Shown: positions 7,840-16,170 of the stretch, one piece after another
Layout: each line of letters starts with the position of its first letter
Numbering within the stretch: the first letter of the stretch is position 1
NCBI GenBank assembly: GCA_963788225.1
Contig: CAWBGI010000007.1
Location: 372,001 to 436,000, forward strand
Length of the DNA stretch: 64,000 nucleotides
Origin: Sulfotelmatobacter sp963788225
GTDB taxonomy: Bacteria > Acidobacteriota > Terriglobia > Terriglobales > Acidobacteriaceae
Direction of reading: 5' to 3'
Made by a program: the position numbers and the translations under genes
Notes under the pieces: model-generated
What the model saw: only the letters and a program-made list of their open reading frames with translations
Told to the model about the DNA's origin: nothing
Database searches by the model: none

Positions 7840-9861
7840 ATGCAGAATCGCCTTCGGCGCGCCCAGAGCGTCCTGTCGAGTTCCCTTGCCCTACTGCTAT
7901 TGGCTTTCGTCGCGATCCCGTCGCGGGCCGCCGAGAAGACGCACCTCCGCGTCGATGATTACCAGATCGAGATCGAACTTACACCCCATCTGCACCAGAT
8001 TTCCGCGCGGGCGAAGGTCAGGTTTACTGCGCTTCAGGACCTCAGCGTTGCCGTCTTCGAACTGCATAACGACTTGCGCGTAACCCGGGTTCTTGACGAG
8101 CATGACCAGCCGCTATCGGCCGAGCGCGTCACGCAGGATTCTACGGTTCGCGTGCCGTTGCCCGCCGGCTTGGCCAAAGATGCTTCCACCACACTCACCT
8201 TCGAGTATGAGGGCCAGCTCGAGACCGCCGACGACAGCCCCGTTCCGGGCCTCAAGCTCGCCTACGTGGGCGATGACACCAGCTATCTGCTCTACGCCGG
8301 ACGGTGGTTTCCAGTCAGCGGATATGGGCTCAATCGTTTCACTTCGACGATCAGCGTCACGGTTCCGGCTCATATGGTCGCTATCGGCAGCGGGAAGGCT
8401 ACGGTCAGCGATAATCCGCCATCGAAGAAGCCCAATACCAACGGCCTACCTACAAAGACATTCACGTTTGTCTATGCAAAGCCGAGCTTTCCCGGCACCA
8501 TCATCGCCGGCAGCTTCCAGGAATATAAGAGCGACGAAGCCGGCCTGGACCTGCACGTCTACTTCAAACCCACCCACCAGGCGGCGGCTCCGCAATATAC
8601 CACCACGGCCGTCCAGGAATTCACGTACTTCATCACGCTTTACGGAACACCGCCGTCGCAGAAGCTCAGCGTCGTAGAGTTGCCGGGGGACACGGTGCCT
8701 TACGCGTGGGCTCCGGAGATCGCCGCGCTGGCCAGCCCACAGATCACGGAAAAGACGAACTACCGCCTGCTCGCCAATGCCATCGCTCATCAATGGTGGG
8801 GCGTTTCAGTGAGTCCTGCCACTAAGGACGATTGGTGGCTGGTCGATGGCTTCTCACGTTATTCAGAAGCGATGTACGTGGAGAGCGCGGCCGGCGCAGC
8901 GGGTCTTGAAGAGGCGGTGAAGGACATGTCGGTGGGAGCGCTGGCCTACGATACGATTCCACTTTCCAGCACCGGCAAGCTCGATCCTTTCTCCACCGAA
9001 TTTCAGTCGCTCGTGACCGACAAGGGTGCGATGATTCTGCACATGCTGCGCTGGGTGCTGGGCGAGGACAAATATCTCAAGACCATGCGCGAGTTTGCCG
9101 AGACTTACGCCGGAAAATCGGCCAGCATGGACGACTTCCGGGCCATCGCGGAGAAATATCACGGCGAGCAGCTTACCTGGTTCTTTTCCCAGTGGCTGGA
9201 TTCCACCGGCGCTCCCGAGTTCAAGGTGAAATACACCACGTACCGGCTGGGCAACAACAAAGGCTTCCGCGTCACCGGGGAGATTGCCCAGGATCTCGAC
9301 CTGTTCCGCATGCCTGTCGATCTGCGCATTGACACTGACGGAAAAACCGAAGACAAGAAGATCGAAGTGGTCGGCACCAACTCACCTTTCGTCATCGAAA
9401 CCTTTGGACGCCCGCGGCGCATTGCTGTCGATCCCGACCACCACATCCTCACCAACTCTTCCGATGTGAAGCTGCGCGCTTCGATTCGCCGCGGCCAGGT
9501 GCTGCAGGCGCAGGGCGACCTGTCGGGCGCGCTGGCGGAGTTCAACAAAGCGCTCGACCTGAACAAGAACAGTTCCCTGGCCCACTACCGCGTCGCGGAA
9601 ATTTTCTTCCTGCAGAGAAACTACCAGGCGTCGGCAAACTCCTACCGCGCCGCGATCAACGGCAATGGCGAGCCGCGTTGGACCGAAGTCTGGAGCCATG
9701 TTCAACTGGGCAAGATTTTCGACGTCACCGGCCAGCGCGAACGCGCCATCAACGAATACCGGCAAGCCATCCAAACCAACGACGATAGCCTCGGCGCGCT
9801 GGAGGAGGCGCGGAAGTATCTGCAGAAGCCGTTCGAGCGGCCCAAGAACAAGGAGCAGTGA
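7840..9861 (+). CDS. M1-aminopeptidase-like protein with lost zinc site, plus TPR
   Basis: A 673-residue exported protein with a signal peptide at residues 1-31 (SSLALLLLAFVAIPSRAA). The N-terminal beta-domain and central region follow the M1 (gluzincin) aminopeptidase layout. However, the HExxH-x18-E site reads N313-A-I-A-H317 and then D336, so the first zinc His is Asn, the catalytic Glu is Ala and the third ligand is Asp; only His317 and the HQWWG context survive. No GAMEN motif is visible. Residues about 545-660 are TPR units (LSGALAEFNKALDLNKNSSL). The sequence implies a non-catalytic binding or scaffold protein in the periplasm. No other reading frame restores the motif, and the rest of the gene is intact. 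Confidence 0.85.
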   Translation: MQNRLRRAQSVLSSSLALLLLAFVAIPSRAAEKTHLRVDDYQIEIELTPHLHQISARAKVRFTALQDLSVAVFELHNDLRVTRVLDEHDQPLSAERVTQDSTVRVPLPAGLAKDASTTLTFEYEGQLETADDSPVPGLKLAYVGDDTSYLLYAGRWFPVSGYGLNRFTSTISVTVPAHMVAIGSGKATVSDNPPSKKPNTNGLPTKTFTFVYAKPSFPGTIIAGSFQEYKSDEAGLDLHVYFKPTHQAAAPQYTTTAVQEFTYFITLYGTPPSQKLSVVELPGDTVPYAWAPEIAALASPQITEKTNYRLLANAIAHQWWGVSVSPATKDDWWLVDGFSRYSEAMYVESAAGAAGLEEAVKDMSVGALAYDTIPLSSTGKLDPFSTEFQSLVTDKGAMILHMLRWVLGEDKYLKTMREFAETYAGKSASMDDFRAIAEKYHGEQLTWFFSQWLDSTGAPEFKVKYTTYRLGNNKGFRVTGEIAQDLDLFRMPVDLRIDTDGKTEDKKIEVVGTNSPFVIETFGRPRRIAVDPDHHILTNSSDVKLRASIRRGQVLQAQGDLSGALAEFNKALDLNKNSSLAHYRVAEIFFLQRNYQASANSYRAAINGNGEPRWTEVWSHVQLGKIFDVTGQRERAINEYRQAIQTNDDSLGALEEARKYLQKPFERPKNKEQ

Positions 9862-9893
9862 GCGGGTGAGGCTCGACTCACCATAACTTGCTT

Positions 9894-10757
9894 TCAACTA
9901 TTCTTTCTGCCTGAGACCAGGGCTTTGGCGTTTTCCTCTCGCAGTGGGCCGAACTGCAGCACCTCGCAGGGCAGGATCTCGCGGGCATGAGCTTCCAAAT
10001 CAGGCACGAAGGATTGCCGTGTTTGGCTGAGTTGGCGCTGAACGTAGGGCGCGAATGAACGCGTGTAACCTGCTCCGTAACCTTGTGCAAATGCCTCGAA
10101 CTGCACTTTCTGTAACGCGTCTTTTTGAAGCGCCCGATCATTCTGAAGCTCGTCTTGCCGATCGTCCACTGTGCCAATCCTGCGGCGCAATTGCTGAATG
10201 CGCGCTACGGCCCGGTCCACCACGCGAACGAACTCAGCGCCGCCTTTACGGTCTCGTCCATCCCCCAATCGCCGCCGCGCATCTTCGACAGAAAACCAGG
10301 TGCGGTCTCGCTTGGGCTCCTGCGCAGGACTCAGGCGTAATACTTCGCAAAGATACGCACTAACAGCAACTCGTCTTTCGTCACACCTCGAAGAACGATT
10401 GTCGCCGTCGCGCTTGCCGCGATAGCGCGCAAACGAAGCCTCTTCGATGCGGCCGTGAACTCCAGCTTCTTCGAAGGCCTCGAGCGCCGCCGCCTGAGCG
10501 TGGGTCAGACCCGCCTCTGCGCTGCCCTTGGGAAAGGTCCAGCGCCCGCCGCCCCGCGTATGGACCAGCAGAAACTCGATCGTACCTTTGTGGATCCGAT
10601 AGCAAACTGCCGCCACTTTTTCGCACTCGCACAACTTACGAAGGTGCGAAAGGCGAACGAACGGAGCCGATGTTTGACGCGTCCAAGCCGTCAACTGGAC
10701 AATCAGCCGCGAAGTTCGGGTCTTTGTTACATCGGCGCTCATCGCACCAGAGTGCAT
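9894..10757 (-). CDS. Nudix hydrolase family protein with degenerate Nudix box
   Basis: A 287-residue protein. A Nudix fold is indicated at about residues 45-160: VAAVCYRIHKGTIEFLLVHT, then WTFPKGSAEAG and the Nudix box at G78-V100 ending EAFEEAGV. The EExG metal-binding core is present, but two consensus positions (the first Glu of Gx5E and the Arg of REUxEE) are Leu. WTFPKG resembles diphosphoinositol/diadenosine polyphosphate hydrolases. The C-terminal 100 residues are charged and helical with no recognised domain. The start codon is uncertain; the first 40 residues may be non-coding. The gene is convergent with the M1-like gene, 32 bases away. Confidence 0.75.
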   Translation of the reverse strand: MHSGAMSADVTKTRTSRLIVQLTAWTRQTSAPFVRLSHLRKLCECEKVAAVCYRIHKGTIEFLLVHTRGGGRWTFPKGSAEAGLTHAQAAALEAFEEAGVHGRIEEASFARYRGKRDGDNRSSRCDERRVAVSAYLCEVLRLSPAQEPKRDRTWFSVEDARRRLGDGRDRKGGAEFVRVVDRAVARIQQLRRRIGTVDDRQDELQNDRALQKDALQKVQFEAFAQGYGAGYTRSFAPYVQRQLSQTRQSFVPDLEAHAREILPCEVLQFGPLREENAKALVSGRKNS

Positions 10758-11047
10758 GATGCGACCCGCGGCTGCCTAGAGCACAGCTTGGTTCCTCGAG
10801 TTTTGGTTAGCTCCGCGGCCGTTCCCGGCGACCTCCGCGTTTTAAGCTTTGTTTTACTGAAGTCTCATCGAAACCTCAACGCGGAGAACGCCGGGAAAAT
10901 CCGCGGAGTGCGCAGAGACTGCGGGCCGATTATCGCCAGAATCTTTCTGCATACTTGCATCGCGCGGGTCGGGAAGACAGTATTTATCTTTTAGCTGCAG
11001 CTGCAGTTGCACCTGCGATCGGCTGCCAGGAGAATTTCTTGGAGAAC
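10758..11047. other. Intergenic region with heptad inverted repeat
   Basis: About 290 bases between divergent genes. The only structure seen is the inverted repeat at 10808-10917. No clear promoter consensus is visible. Confidence 0.5.
10808..10917. repeat. Heptad inverted-repeat element (CTCCGCG type)
   Basis: Left arm 10808-10840 reads in degenerate 7-base units (GCTCCGC, GGCCGTT, CCCGGCG, ACCTCCG). The right arm at 10874-10917 is its imperfect reverse complement (AACGCGGAGAACGCCGGG, then CCGCGGAG). A second copy with the same arm sequence lies at 45684-45795. Confidence 0.7.
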
Positions 11048-11386
11048 ATGCATTGCCTTCGCTGCAGTCGTGAACTCGAGCCCGGACACAAGTCTGTCGC
11101 GCTCTACATGTTCGCCCAGACGGTGGGGATCAAGCCACGGCAGAAGTCGGCGGCACATCGCATTTCGTTCTGCCCGCAGTGTGCGGTCTCGCTGGCCATG
11201 GGACCACCACCCGAGGGCGCACTCAACATGGCTGCGTGGGATATGATTCGCGATCTAGTTGGTTCCGACCCGGCCCTGAACCAGGCGGCGTGGGAAGGCC
11301 TGAGCGGAGTTTTGGGTTTATTGCCCGCGACTGGTACCGATGGCGCCCCTCGTTCAGCGCAAGCCGCCGGCTACTTTGAGTTCTGA
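11048..11386 (+). CDS. Small zinc-ribbon-like hypothetical protein
   Basis: The ATG at 11048 follows GGAGAAC and gives 112 residues starting MHCLRCSRELEPGHKSVALY. Two CxxC pairs (CLRC near residue 3, CPQC near residue 42) suggest a structural zinc site. The middle is rich in hydrophobic residues and the C-terminus in Ala/Gly. The open frame extends upstream to 10955, but that part runs into the repeat flank and has no binding site. No function is recognised. Confidence 0.65.
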   Translation: MHCLRCSRELEPGHKSVALYMFAQTVGIKPRQKSAAHRISFCPQCAVSLAMGPPPEGALNMAAWDMIRDLVGSDPALNQAAWEGLSGVLGLLPATGTDGAPRSAQAAGYFEF

Positions 11387-11436
11387 CCATCGAACTTGCG
11401 GACGCGAAATCGCCACTCCAAAAGCGGGTCAGCGGC

Positions 11437-11859
11437 CTACGACACGATCCATTGTTCCGCTTCCTCGACCGAGCGAAAAATTGAAAAGGCCCGTTGCGCG
11501 CCCAAAATTTTGTGCATGCGGGCGGCATGGTTCTGGACTGCGGTGCGGGCAACGAATGCGCGCCGGGCTTGCGGTGAAAAGGGATCGATCTCATCCGCCA
11601 GGCGAATGAATTCATCCGCCTGCAGATCCAGCTCTTCGACTTCGCTCAGGTCGGCGATCTCGGAGAAACCCGGCTTGAATTGCGGATGCGCTCGCAGTGC
11701 AGCTGCATACCTCTCGATATCCTTGACGGTTACCTTCTTTCGAAACTTCACCACCACCAACTGCTTCTCAGCGTCGAGCGTATAGCGAAGGGCGGCATAC
11801 GCTTTTTCAGTATCGCGGCGAGGCTCCGCGGTGGAGCGCGGCGTGTCTTCTTGAAGCAT
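11437..11859 (-). CDS. SpoIIAA/STAS-like hypothetical protein
   Basis: A 140-residue protein. Residues about 22-125 (YTLDAEKQLVVVKFRKKVTV ... FKPGFSEIADLSEVEELDL ... ARMHKILGAQRAFSIFRSVE) match the alternating strand-helix pattern of the SpoIIAA-like fold, with the last segment resembling the typical FRSLEEAxxWL ending. Such proteins are often regulatory and their partners are unknown. It is convergent with the gene at 11048, with 50 bases between. Confidence 0.65.
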   Translation of the reverse strand: MLQEDTPRSTAEPRRDTEKAYAALRYTLDAEKQLVVVKFRKKVTVKDIERYAAALRAHPQFKPGFSEIADLSEVEELDLQADEFIRLADEIDPFSPQARRAFVARTAVQNHAARMHKILGAQRAFSIFRSVEEAEQWIVS

Positions 11860-12284
11860 GCTCGGCCTAACGTCCTGAAGGGGGGAATTCGATGTGTCCC
11901 CTACGAGACTATCGGCATTCGATAAATTCGCTTCACTTCGCAGTTTTTTCTATGGGAAAGAGTGTCGTTCGGTCAGGGGCCCGGACCCTTTCGCCCCGGG
12001 GGATAGCCTCGCATCAGCGATAGACGAACTCTAGCTCGCCTTCCAGCTAACCTTTTGCGCCTTACTGCGGTCTAATGAAGCAATCCCAGCGGGGAACTTC
12101 GCAGGACCCGGCTGCGTATCACTGATCAGATGGTTGAACCGAACGGATGGGCGGGATTTGAGACCCCTCGCCTAGCCGTCGCCGGGACCCCCACGCACCT
12201 CCCCGGAGGCGTGGGGGTGTACTTACATGCGCGTACTTCGGCCGCAAGGCTGAATCCGATCGAGGCACCGCGCTACGAGTAGTG
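11860..12284. other. Long intergenic region, no gene found
   Basis: 425 bases without a credible reading frame in either direction. It contains the strong hairpin at 12187-12218 and a G+C-rich inverted segment near 11978-12000 (GGGGCCCGGACCC). It lacks recognisable tmRNA, RNase P or SRP RNA landmarks. A structured non-coding RNA is possible but not supported by a named motif. Confidence 0.45.
12187..12218. terminator. Strong G+C hairpin, possible terminator of the YefM/YoeB unit
   Basis: A 9-bp outer stem (ACCCCCACG / CGTGGGGGT) and a 5-bp inner stem (CCTCC / GGAGG) with a 2-base bulge. It lies 67 bases beyond the yoeB stop. No T-run follows on either strand, so a transcript-end stabiliser or RNA structure is as likely as an intrinsic terminator. 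Confidence 0.45.
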
Positions 12285-12530
12285 TCAATAGTGATAGCGC
12301 GCCTGGAGGAAGTCGATCCTGTATTCGCTCACGCGATACACAAGCCGGTGTTCCTGGGTGATCCTGCGGGACCAGCATCCCGCCAGCAGGTGCTTTAACG
12401 GTTCTGGTTTCCCGACGCCTGCGAACGGGTCGCGTAGCACGGCCTCGACTAGTTCCAAGGCGCGGAGAGCTGTCCTCCGGTCCGTCTCGACCCAATATTT
12501 CATGTCGCGCCGGAACTCCGGGTGAAACAC
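12285..12530 (-). CDS. yoeB: YoeB/Txe-family mRNA interferase toxin
   Basis: An 81-residue toxin starting at GTG 12530 (VFHPEFRRDMKYWVETDRRT). It shows the family's KPEPLKHLLAGCWSRRITQE segment and ends RYHY, placing the catalytic His-Tyr pair at the extreme C-terminus as in E. coli YoeB (84 residues), with the conserved Glu and Arg also visible. YoeB cleaves mRNA on the ribosome. The longer open frame to 12611 overlaps the antitoxin gene and lacks homology. It lies 10 bases downstream of the antitoxin. Confidence 0.92.
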   Translation of the reverse strand: MFHPEFRRDMKYWVETDRRTALRALELVEAVLRDPFAGVGKPEPLKHLLAGCWSRRITQEHRLVYRVSEYRIDFLQARYHY

Positions 12531-12540
12531 CGCTTCCCGG

Positions 12541-12825
12541 TCACCGCTCCGGGGCAAGCCCAATCTCCCGGCGAAACTTTTCGACTGACTCAGGTTTACT
12601 CTTCCCGCCAACTGCGCGGCGCAGTGCGGTCAGGAGCCGGCGCGCGTTCTTTGGCGACCGCAACAAGTGTGCCGTTTCCATCAGCCCTGCCAGTTCGTCC
12701 GCCGGGATCATGGCGACTTTTTTCTCGCCCCTGCGCCGAATGATCACAATCTCCCGGTCGTTTGTCACCCGGTCCAGCATGGCAGCCAAACTCTGGCGAA
12801 GTTCGGTATAGCTGGTTTCTGTCAT
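12541..12825 (-). CDS. yefM: Phd/YefM-family antitoxin
   Basis: A 94-residue antitoxin starting METS-like (MTETSYTELRQSLAAMLDRV) with the family's IVIIRRRGEKKVAMIPADEL strand pair, then a charged tail that would wrap the toxin. It normally binds YoeB and represses the operon. It precedes yoeB by 10 bases, the standard order. An A+T-rich stretch (TTATTGTACAGC on the plus strand, 12830-12841) sits directly upstream and may hold the promoter. Confidence 0.93.
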   Translation of the reverse strand: MTETSYTELRQSLAAMLDRVTNDREIVIIRRRGEKKVAMIPADELAGLMETAHLLRSPKNARRLLTALRRAVGGKSKPESVEKFRREIGLAPER

Positions 12826-12924
12826 GGCCTTATTGTACAGCTTTCCTGTACTCCTGCAACACTGTTGGGAGCTGAGCCTCTACGCCTACCGAGTGTTCCG
12901 CGTTGCTTGCTTTACAATCCCACT

Positions 12925-13227
12925 GTGCCCGAAACCGCCGCCACCCGCCTCGACCGCGTCCTCGCTCAACTCCGCCTCTACGAGCATCCTCTGCTGAGCT
13001 TCTCCGCCCGTACGAAAGACGAAGGTGTTGAACTGATCATCCAGTTCAAAGACGCCTCGATTCCCATGCACACGTATTATCTCGAACTCCATCCCCGCGA
13101 CCTCGACCACCCGCAGTTCGAATGGAGCTTCCAGCGCCAGCTCTACGACGCGCTGCACGACTACTTCGTCGAAATGTTCGTCCGCACGCCGCAGGACCGC
13201 GATGACCGACAACGGAAGGGTTTGTGA
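12925..13227 (+). CDS. Conserved hypothetical protein upstream of MidA
   Basis: GTG 12925 gives 100 residues (VPETAATRLDRVLAQLRLYE ... IPMHTYYLELHPRDLDHPQF ... LHDYFVEMFVRTPQDRD). It has no signal peptide and no named domain. It overlaps the methyltransferase start by GTGA at 13224-13227, so translation is probably coupled and the two may work together. The upstream part of the open frame (from 12667) is antisense to the antitoxin and is left out. Confidence 0.75.
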   Translation: MPETAATRLDRVLAQLRLYEHPLLSFSARTKDEGVELIIQFKDASIPMHTYYLELHPRDLDHPQFEWSFQRQLYDALHDYFVEMFVRTPQDRDDRQRKGL

Positions 13228-14459
13228 ATCCGCTTCGGCAAAAGATCGAGCAGGAAATTCGCGAGCGCGGTCCCATTGCCTTCTCGCGCTATATGGAACT
13301 TTGCCTTTATGATCCCGAACTCGGCTACTACTCGCGGAACGCGGAACAATTCGGCAAGGCAGGAGATTTCTACACCTCGAGCGACGTGTACGCTGTCTTC
13401 GGCCGTCTTCTCGCCCGCCAGTTCAACGAAATGTGGCGCGCACTGGGTTCGCCGGAGCACATCGACCTGGTCGAATTGGGGCCCGGCCGAGGCCTGTTCG
13501 CGCAAGACGTGCTCGACTGGTCAGAAAAAAAATTCCCGGATTTCTTTCTGGCAGTGCGCTATGTTCTTGTCGAAAGCTCAGCAGCCCTGCGCGAGAGGAT
13601 TAGCCAGACTCTGGCACATCACCTTGAATCGGGAAAAGCGAATCTTGCTGCGATGGATTCACCTGAAATCAGCGAAACCCTAGCCGCAAAACGGCGACAG
13701 AATGCAGCCCAGGGCGCAAGCTGCGGGTCAGCCGAGGGACATGAGCAATCCCCGGACGAGCTAAAGAAAACGCTTGCTGACCGCGACGCCCCCACCATAA
13801 TCTTCGCCAACGAATTCTTCGATGCCTTCCCTGTCGAGATCATAAGCGCCAAGGGTTCCCTGCGCATCGAGGTACGCGACGGTCACTTCGTTGAAGCCTG
13901 GGTTGGGCCTTCACGGGAAGAATTGGAATTTCTCGACCGCTACTCGATCCATCCTGAATCGCACGAACGCATCGAAGCGACTCTGGCAGCGCAACTATTT
14001 ATGCATCGCATCGCCGCGGCCATCCAACGCGGTTTCCTCATCGCGATCGACTACGGCTACACTCGCGAAGAGCAGCTCGCCGGCCGCCATCGTGGAACCG
14101 TGAAGGCGATTCGGCAACATTCCATCAGCGCAAATCCCTACGAGGCCCCCGGCGAACAGGACATCACTGCTGACGTGAACTTCGCGGCACTCGCTGCCGC
14201 CGCCGAAAAACAAGGTATGAAGGCGCACAAACTGGTCACGCAGTCACAATTCCTGATGGGCATCGGTGAAGCAAATCAGTTTGCCGATGCCTTCGAAGAA
14301 TGCCGCTTGCCGCAAGAGCGCGCGAAGGTCGCGCTGCAACTCAAGCATCTGGTCACGCCCGCAGGCATGGGCGAGAGCTTTCATGTGCTCATTGCGAGCA
14401 AGGGAGTCGAGCAGAAAAGAGTTGATTCATTATCAGGTTTGAACTTCGGTCGGCGCTAG
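13224..14459 (+). CDS. MidA-family SAM-dependent methyltransferase
   Basis: A 411-residue protein (GTG start) of the MidA/NDUFAF7 family. The N-terminus shows IAFSRYMELCLYDPELGYYS and GDFYTSSDVYAVFGRLLARQ, followed by the SAM-binding loop VELGPGRGLFAQDVL near residue 90, then FANEFFDAFPVE and YGYTREEQ. In mitochondria the homologue symmetrically dimethylates an arginine of a complex I subunit; the bacterial substrate is not established. A charged stretch of about 30 residues (near 150-185) looks like a lineage-specific insertion. Confidence 0.9.
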   Translation: MNPLRQKIEQEIRERGPIAFSRYMELCLYDPELGYYSRNAEQFGKAGDFYTSSDVYAVFGRLLARQFNEMWRALGSPEHIDLVELGPGRGLFAQDVLDWSEKKFPDFFLAVRYVLVESSAALRERISQTLAHHLESGKANLAAMDSPEISETLAAKRRQNAAQGASCGSAEGHEQSPDELKKTLADRDAPTIIFANEFFDAFPVEIISAKGSLRIEVRDGHFVEAWVGPSREELEFLDRYSIHPESHERIEATLAAQLFMHRIAAAIQRGFLIAIDYGYTREEQLAGRHRGTVKAIRQHSISANPYEAPGEQDITADVNFAALAAAAEKQGMKAHKLVTQSQFLMGIGEANQFADAFEECRLPQERAKVALQLKHLVTPAGMGESFHVLIASKGVEQKRVDSLSGLNFGRR

Positions 14460-14543
14460 CACGACATATGTAGCGACAGCCACCTCGTGTCAAGTTCCAC
14501 CTGGGCGAAGCCCGGCGGCAGGGCTAAAAAGCCGCGGCCAACT

Positions 14544-15440
14544 CTAGAGCGACTTACCGGCAGTCGAACTTTTCTCGGTCTCCGCCTCCGGGTATTCGTA
14601 CACGCCGCGTCCCGACTTCCGCCCCAAGCGCCCCGCCTTCACATACTGCACCAGCAGCGGCGCGGGACGATATTTTTCTCCCAGCGATTTGTGCAGATAC
14701 TCCAGAATGTTCAGCCGCGTGTCGAGTCCAACCAGATCCACGAGTTCGAACGGACCCATGGGATGGTTCAGTCCAAGCTTCAGCGCCTTATCGATATCCG
14801 CTGCTGAGGCGATCCCTTCCTGCAGCATGTAGAACGCTTCATTGCCGATCATGGCATTGATGCGGCTGGTAATGAAGCCCGGCGCTTCCTTGATCACCAC
14901 CACTTCCTTGCCCATGCGCTTCCCGACTTCGACGGCGGTGGCAAGCGTATCGTCGTCCGTTTCCAAAGCCCGCACCACTTCGAGCAGCTTCATCTTATGT
15001 ACGGGATTGAAAAAATGCATGCCCACGCATTTCTTCGCGCGGTAGGTCACACTTGAAATTTCCGTGATGCTGAGAGAAGAGGTATTCGACGCGAGAATCG
15101 TCGCCGGACGGCAGATCTTGTCGAGCAACGTGAAGATCTCGATTTTCGACTCCATCTCTTCCGGAACGGCCTCGATCACCAGATCGGCTTCGCGCGCGGC
15201 TTCATCGACCGAGCCTGCATATTCCAGCCGCTGGAAGGCTGCGTCGGCGTCAGGCGACGACACCTTCCCCAGCTCAACCGCTTTGTCGAGATTTGCCCGA
15301 ATTTCGCTTTCGGCCCGCCGCAGCGCCGCGGGCAGCAGGTCTTCGAGCATAGTGCGGTAGCCGCCCAACGCCGCCGCATGAGCAATGCCGCGGCCCATGA
15401 TGCCCGCGCCAATCACTGCGACGGTCTTCACCTGCGACAC
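14544..15440 (-). CDS. hbd: 3-hydroxybutyryl-CoA dehydrogenase
   Basis: A 298-residue NAD-dependent 3-hydroxyacyl-CoA dehydrogenase. The Rossmann motif GAGIMGRGIA is at residues about 11-20, SNTSSLSITEI near 120, the catalytic region MHFFNPVHKMKLLEVV near 142, and the C-terminal domain motif NHPMGPFELVDLVGLD near 228. It oxidises or reduces the C3 position in fatty acid, butyrate or PHB metabolism. It starts at GTG 15440, whose first base is the last base of the preceding stop (TAGTG), so it is translationally coupled to the small gene upstream. Confidence 0.94.
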   Translation of the reverse strand: MSQVKTVAVIGAGIMGRGIAHAAALGGYRTMLEDLLPAALRRAESEIRANLDKAVELGKVSSPDADAAFQRLEYAGSVDEAAREADLVIEAVPEEMESKIEIFTLLDKICRPATILASNTSSLSITEISSVTYRAKKCVGMHFFNPVHKMKLLEVVRALETDDDTLATAVEVGKRMGKEVVVIKEAPGFITSRINAMIGNEAFYMLQEGIASAADIDKALKLGLNHPMGPFELVDLVGLDTRLNILEYLHKSLGEKYRPAPLLVQYVKAGRLGRKSGRGVYEYPEAETEKSSTAGKSL

Positions 15441-15628
15441 TATTGGGCCGCCTTTTCGAGATCGGCAATGGCGGCATTGATGGCGCCGTCAGCCGTGCGC
15501 AGGGAATCGGCCAGACGTTTGCGCTCCTCAGGGTTCATGGCCGGAATGGAAATGGAAATGCGACGCAAGGTATTCGTAATATCTTCCACGTAATTCATCG
15601 AGCGGATCAGTTCACCAGACGCTGGCAT
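15440..15628 (-). CDS. Small conserved hypothetical protein coupled to hbd
   Basis: ATG 15628, with AGGAG 6 bases before it, gives 62 residues (MPASGELIRSMNYVEDITNT ... AMNPEERKRLADSLRTADGA). It is helical and has no signal peptide. The stop overlaps the hbd start by one base. A role beside hbd is suggested only by that coupling. Confidence 0.65.
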   Translation of the reverse strand: MPASGELIRSMNYVEDITNTLRRISISIPAMNPEERKRLADSLRTADGAINAAIADLEKAAQ

Positions 15629-15812
15629 GAGGGCTCCTGTATTAGACGAGCTTATTACGGCTGACTCGGCCGCCGGCCCGCGCTCTTTCACTTCGCGAAC
15701 CGAACTTCTATTCTGGACGTGTCTGCGAATTTAGTAAAGGAGCGCCGGCCGTTGCAGCCTTGCTGACATTTATGTGAGACTGTCGTGCGTACGCGGAACG
15801 CGCGAGGCCACT

Positions 15813-16007
15813 ATGCGAGTGCTGAACATTCTGTGCGGGCTTGCTGTCCTGTTCACGACGCTGGCCTTCGCACATTTGCTGCACCACCATTTTCTTGGCG
15901 CTCACGGTGCTTACGATCTAGCTTTCGTGGCAGGCTGGGCGATCTTAGTGATCGTGGCAATCCTCTCCTTTATCGGAGGATGCTTACTGCTGAGGCGTGG
16001 CCGCTAG
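15813..16007 (+). CDS. Small two-helix membrane protein
   Basis: ATG 15813 gives 64 residues with two hydrophobic segments (LNILCGLAVLFTTLAFAHLL and AFVAGWAILVIVAILSFIGG) and a short His-rich loop (HLLHHHF) between. It ends in basic residues (RRGR), suggesting a cytoplasmic C-terminus. No family is recognised. Confidence 0.55.
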   Translation: MRVLNILCGLAVLFTTLAFAHLLHHHFLGAHGAYDLAFVAGWAILVIVAILSFIGGCLLLRRGR

Positions 16008-16110
16008 TTGCGCGACCCACTTCACCACTCCGCTTCTGCGATAGGAGCGCACTTAGGTTCCTATAGGGCATCGAGTGGCTTTTATTAACAATGACTTAAT
16101 GCAAACTGCA

Positions 16111-16116
16111 TATAAT
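16111..16116 (+). promoter_or_regulatory. Candidate -10 box (TATAAT) for the HAD phosphatase gene
   Basis: A perfect TATAAT stands 55 bases before the ATG at 16171 in an A+T-rich stretch. The expected -35 position is poor, so this is tentative. Confidence 0.35.
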
Positions 16117-16170
16117 CGCTATTGATTCTTTTAATGATCCTCGCACAGTGGTGGCGAATCTAAGGATCAC

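Noticed and set aside
11860..12284. tmRNA, RNase P RNA or SRP RNA
   Set aside because: The diagnostic conserved segments and tRNA-like end were not found on either strand.
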